A stretch of DNA of 64,000 nucleotides, taken from assembly GCF_020085105.1 (NCBI RefSeq), contig NC_058055.1:7003322-7067321 (forward strand). Direction: 5' to 3'. Shown here piece by piece: positions 63,560-64,000 of the stretch. The stretch comes from Siniperca chuatsi. Lineage: Eukaryota > Chordata > Actinopteri > Centrarchiformes > Sinipercidae. A program made the translations under genes and the position numbers. The notes beneath the pieces were generated by a model, which made no database searches, was not told the origin of the DNA, and worked only from the letters and a program-made list of their open reading frames with translations. Every line of letters begins with the position of its first letter. Positions within the stretch are counted from its first letter, which is position 1.

Positions 63560-64000
63560 AATGATCTACCACCTATAATCCTGAATTAATCCTATCTAAT
63601 GCTACATAAACCAATAATATGTCTGTCCTGCTGTTTGTAGATAAGCCATTAGTGAAAGACTTTTGATTTTTACATTTTAAACTGTTGATTAAACAGAGGA
63701 TGTGTCAATAATTATAGTATGCAGAATAAACTGTCCTCTTATCCTTCCTGCTCCACACTTAGCAGTGACTATGAACTTTATTTAACCTGTAACTCCTGCT
63801 CTGTGCTCGGTATCATCCATACCAGGATAAGAACAGTTATGATAATGTAGGTTGTAGTGTAACATAGATCAAAACAGATAACATCCTAACAAGGTGTAAG
63901 CACTTGGCATCACATTTCATGTACAATACTATGATTAAATTATAACAAATCTGATTAGTCATTGGAATAAATACCTCTGTACTACTTGTTTGTATACATT
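63560..64000 (+). other. emc6: emc6 3' UTR and flank
   Basis: AATAAA hexamers at 63725-63730 and 63966-63971 are the candidate poly(A) signals. No further gene is seen before the window ends. Confidence 0.65.

Overview
The window looks like a piece of a teleost fish nuclear chromosome, probably from a percomorph. Five spliced vertebrate genes are recognisable from protein homology. The DNA between and inside them is full of repeat types I associate with percomorph genomes: hAT-like and other MITEs, a Tc1 transposase remnant, a LINE 3' tail with GATTCTGAT, and long (AC)n, (CT)n and (GA)n tracts. I see no bacterial, viral or plasmid features. The reads of exon structure below are by eye from splice sites and reading-frame phase. 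Every coding exon of the five genes could be joined in frame.

Layout. eral1 (minus strand, CDS 1203-7297, 11 exons, 450 aa) encodes the mitochondrial Era-like GTPase and 12S rRNA chaperone. About 5 kb away and head to head is fam222b (plus strand). It has a probable noncoding first exon at about 12.4-12.6 kb, an 18.7-kb first intron, a small start exon at 31301-31428, and a large last exon at 37517-39225 (596 aa). Its 3' UTR runs to about 41.2 kb. Tail to tail with it lies trpv1 (minus, CDS 42119-51098, 15 coding exons, 777 aa), with two further noncoding 5' exons out to about 52.9 kb. Then come shpk, sedoheptulokinase (minus, CDS 56618-61140, 7 exons, 459 aa), and, divergently, emc6 (plus, CDS 63227-63559, 110 aa), a subunit of the ER membrane protein complex.

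These genes do not form one pathway. They are housekeeping genes (mitoribosome assembly, heptulose phosphorylation, membrane-protein insertion), one uncharacterised nuclear-type protein and one sensory channel. Their order is informative: ERAL1 and FAM222B are head-to-head neighbours on human 17q11.2, while TRPV1, SHPK and EMC6 lie together on 17p13. The window therefore joins two blocks that are separate in humans.

The most checkable points in Part 2 are these: (i) a trpv1 vanilloid pocket with several key mammalian residues replaced; (ii) a 24-nt tandem splice acceptor inside the trpv1 S3 helix; (iii) a large foldback element plus a separate near-perfect 30-bp hairpin in the same trpv1 intron; (iv) a fam222b start exon squeezed between a (CT)n and an (AC)n microsatellite, with the CT tract acting as its polypyrimidine tract. 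I did not find a convincing new gene system, and I say so.
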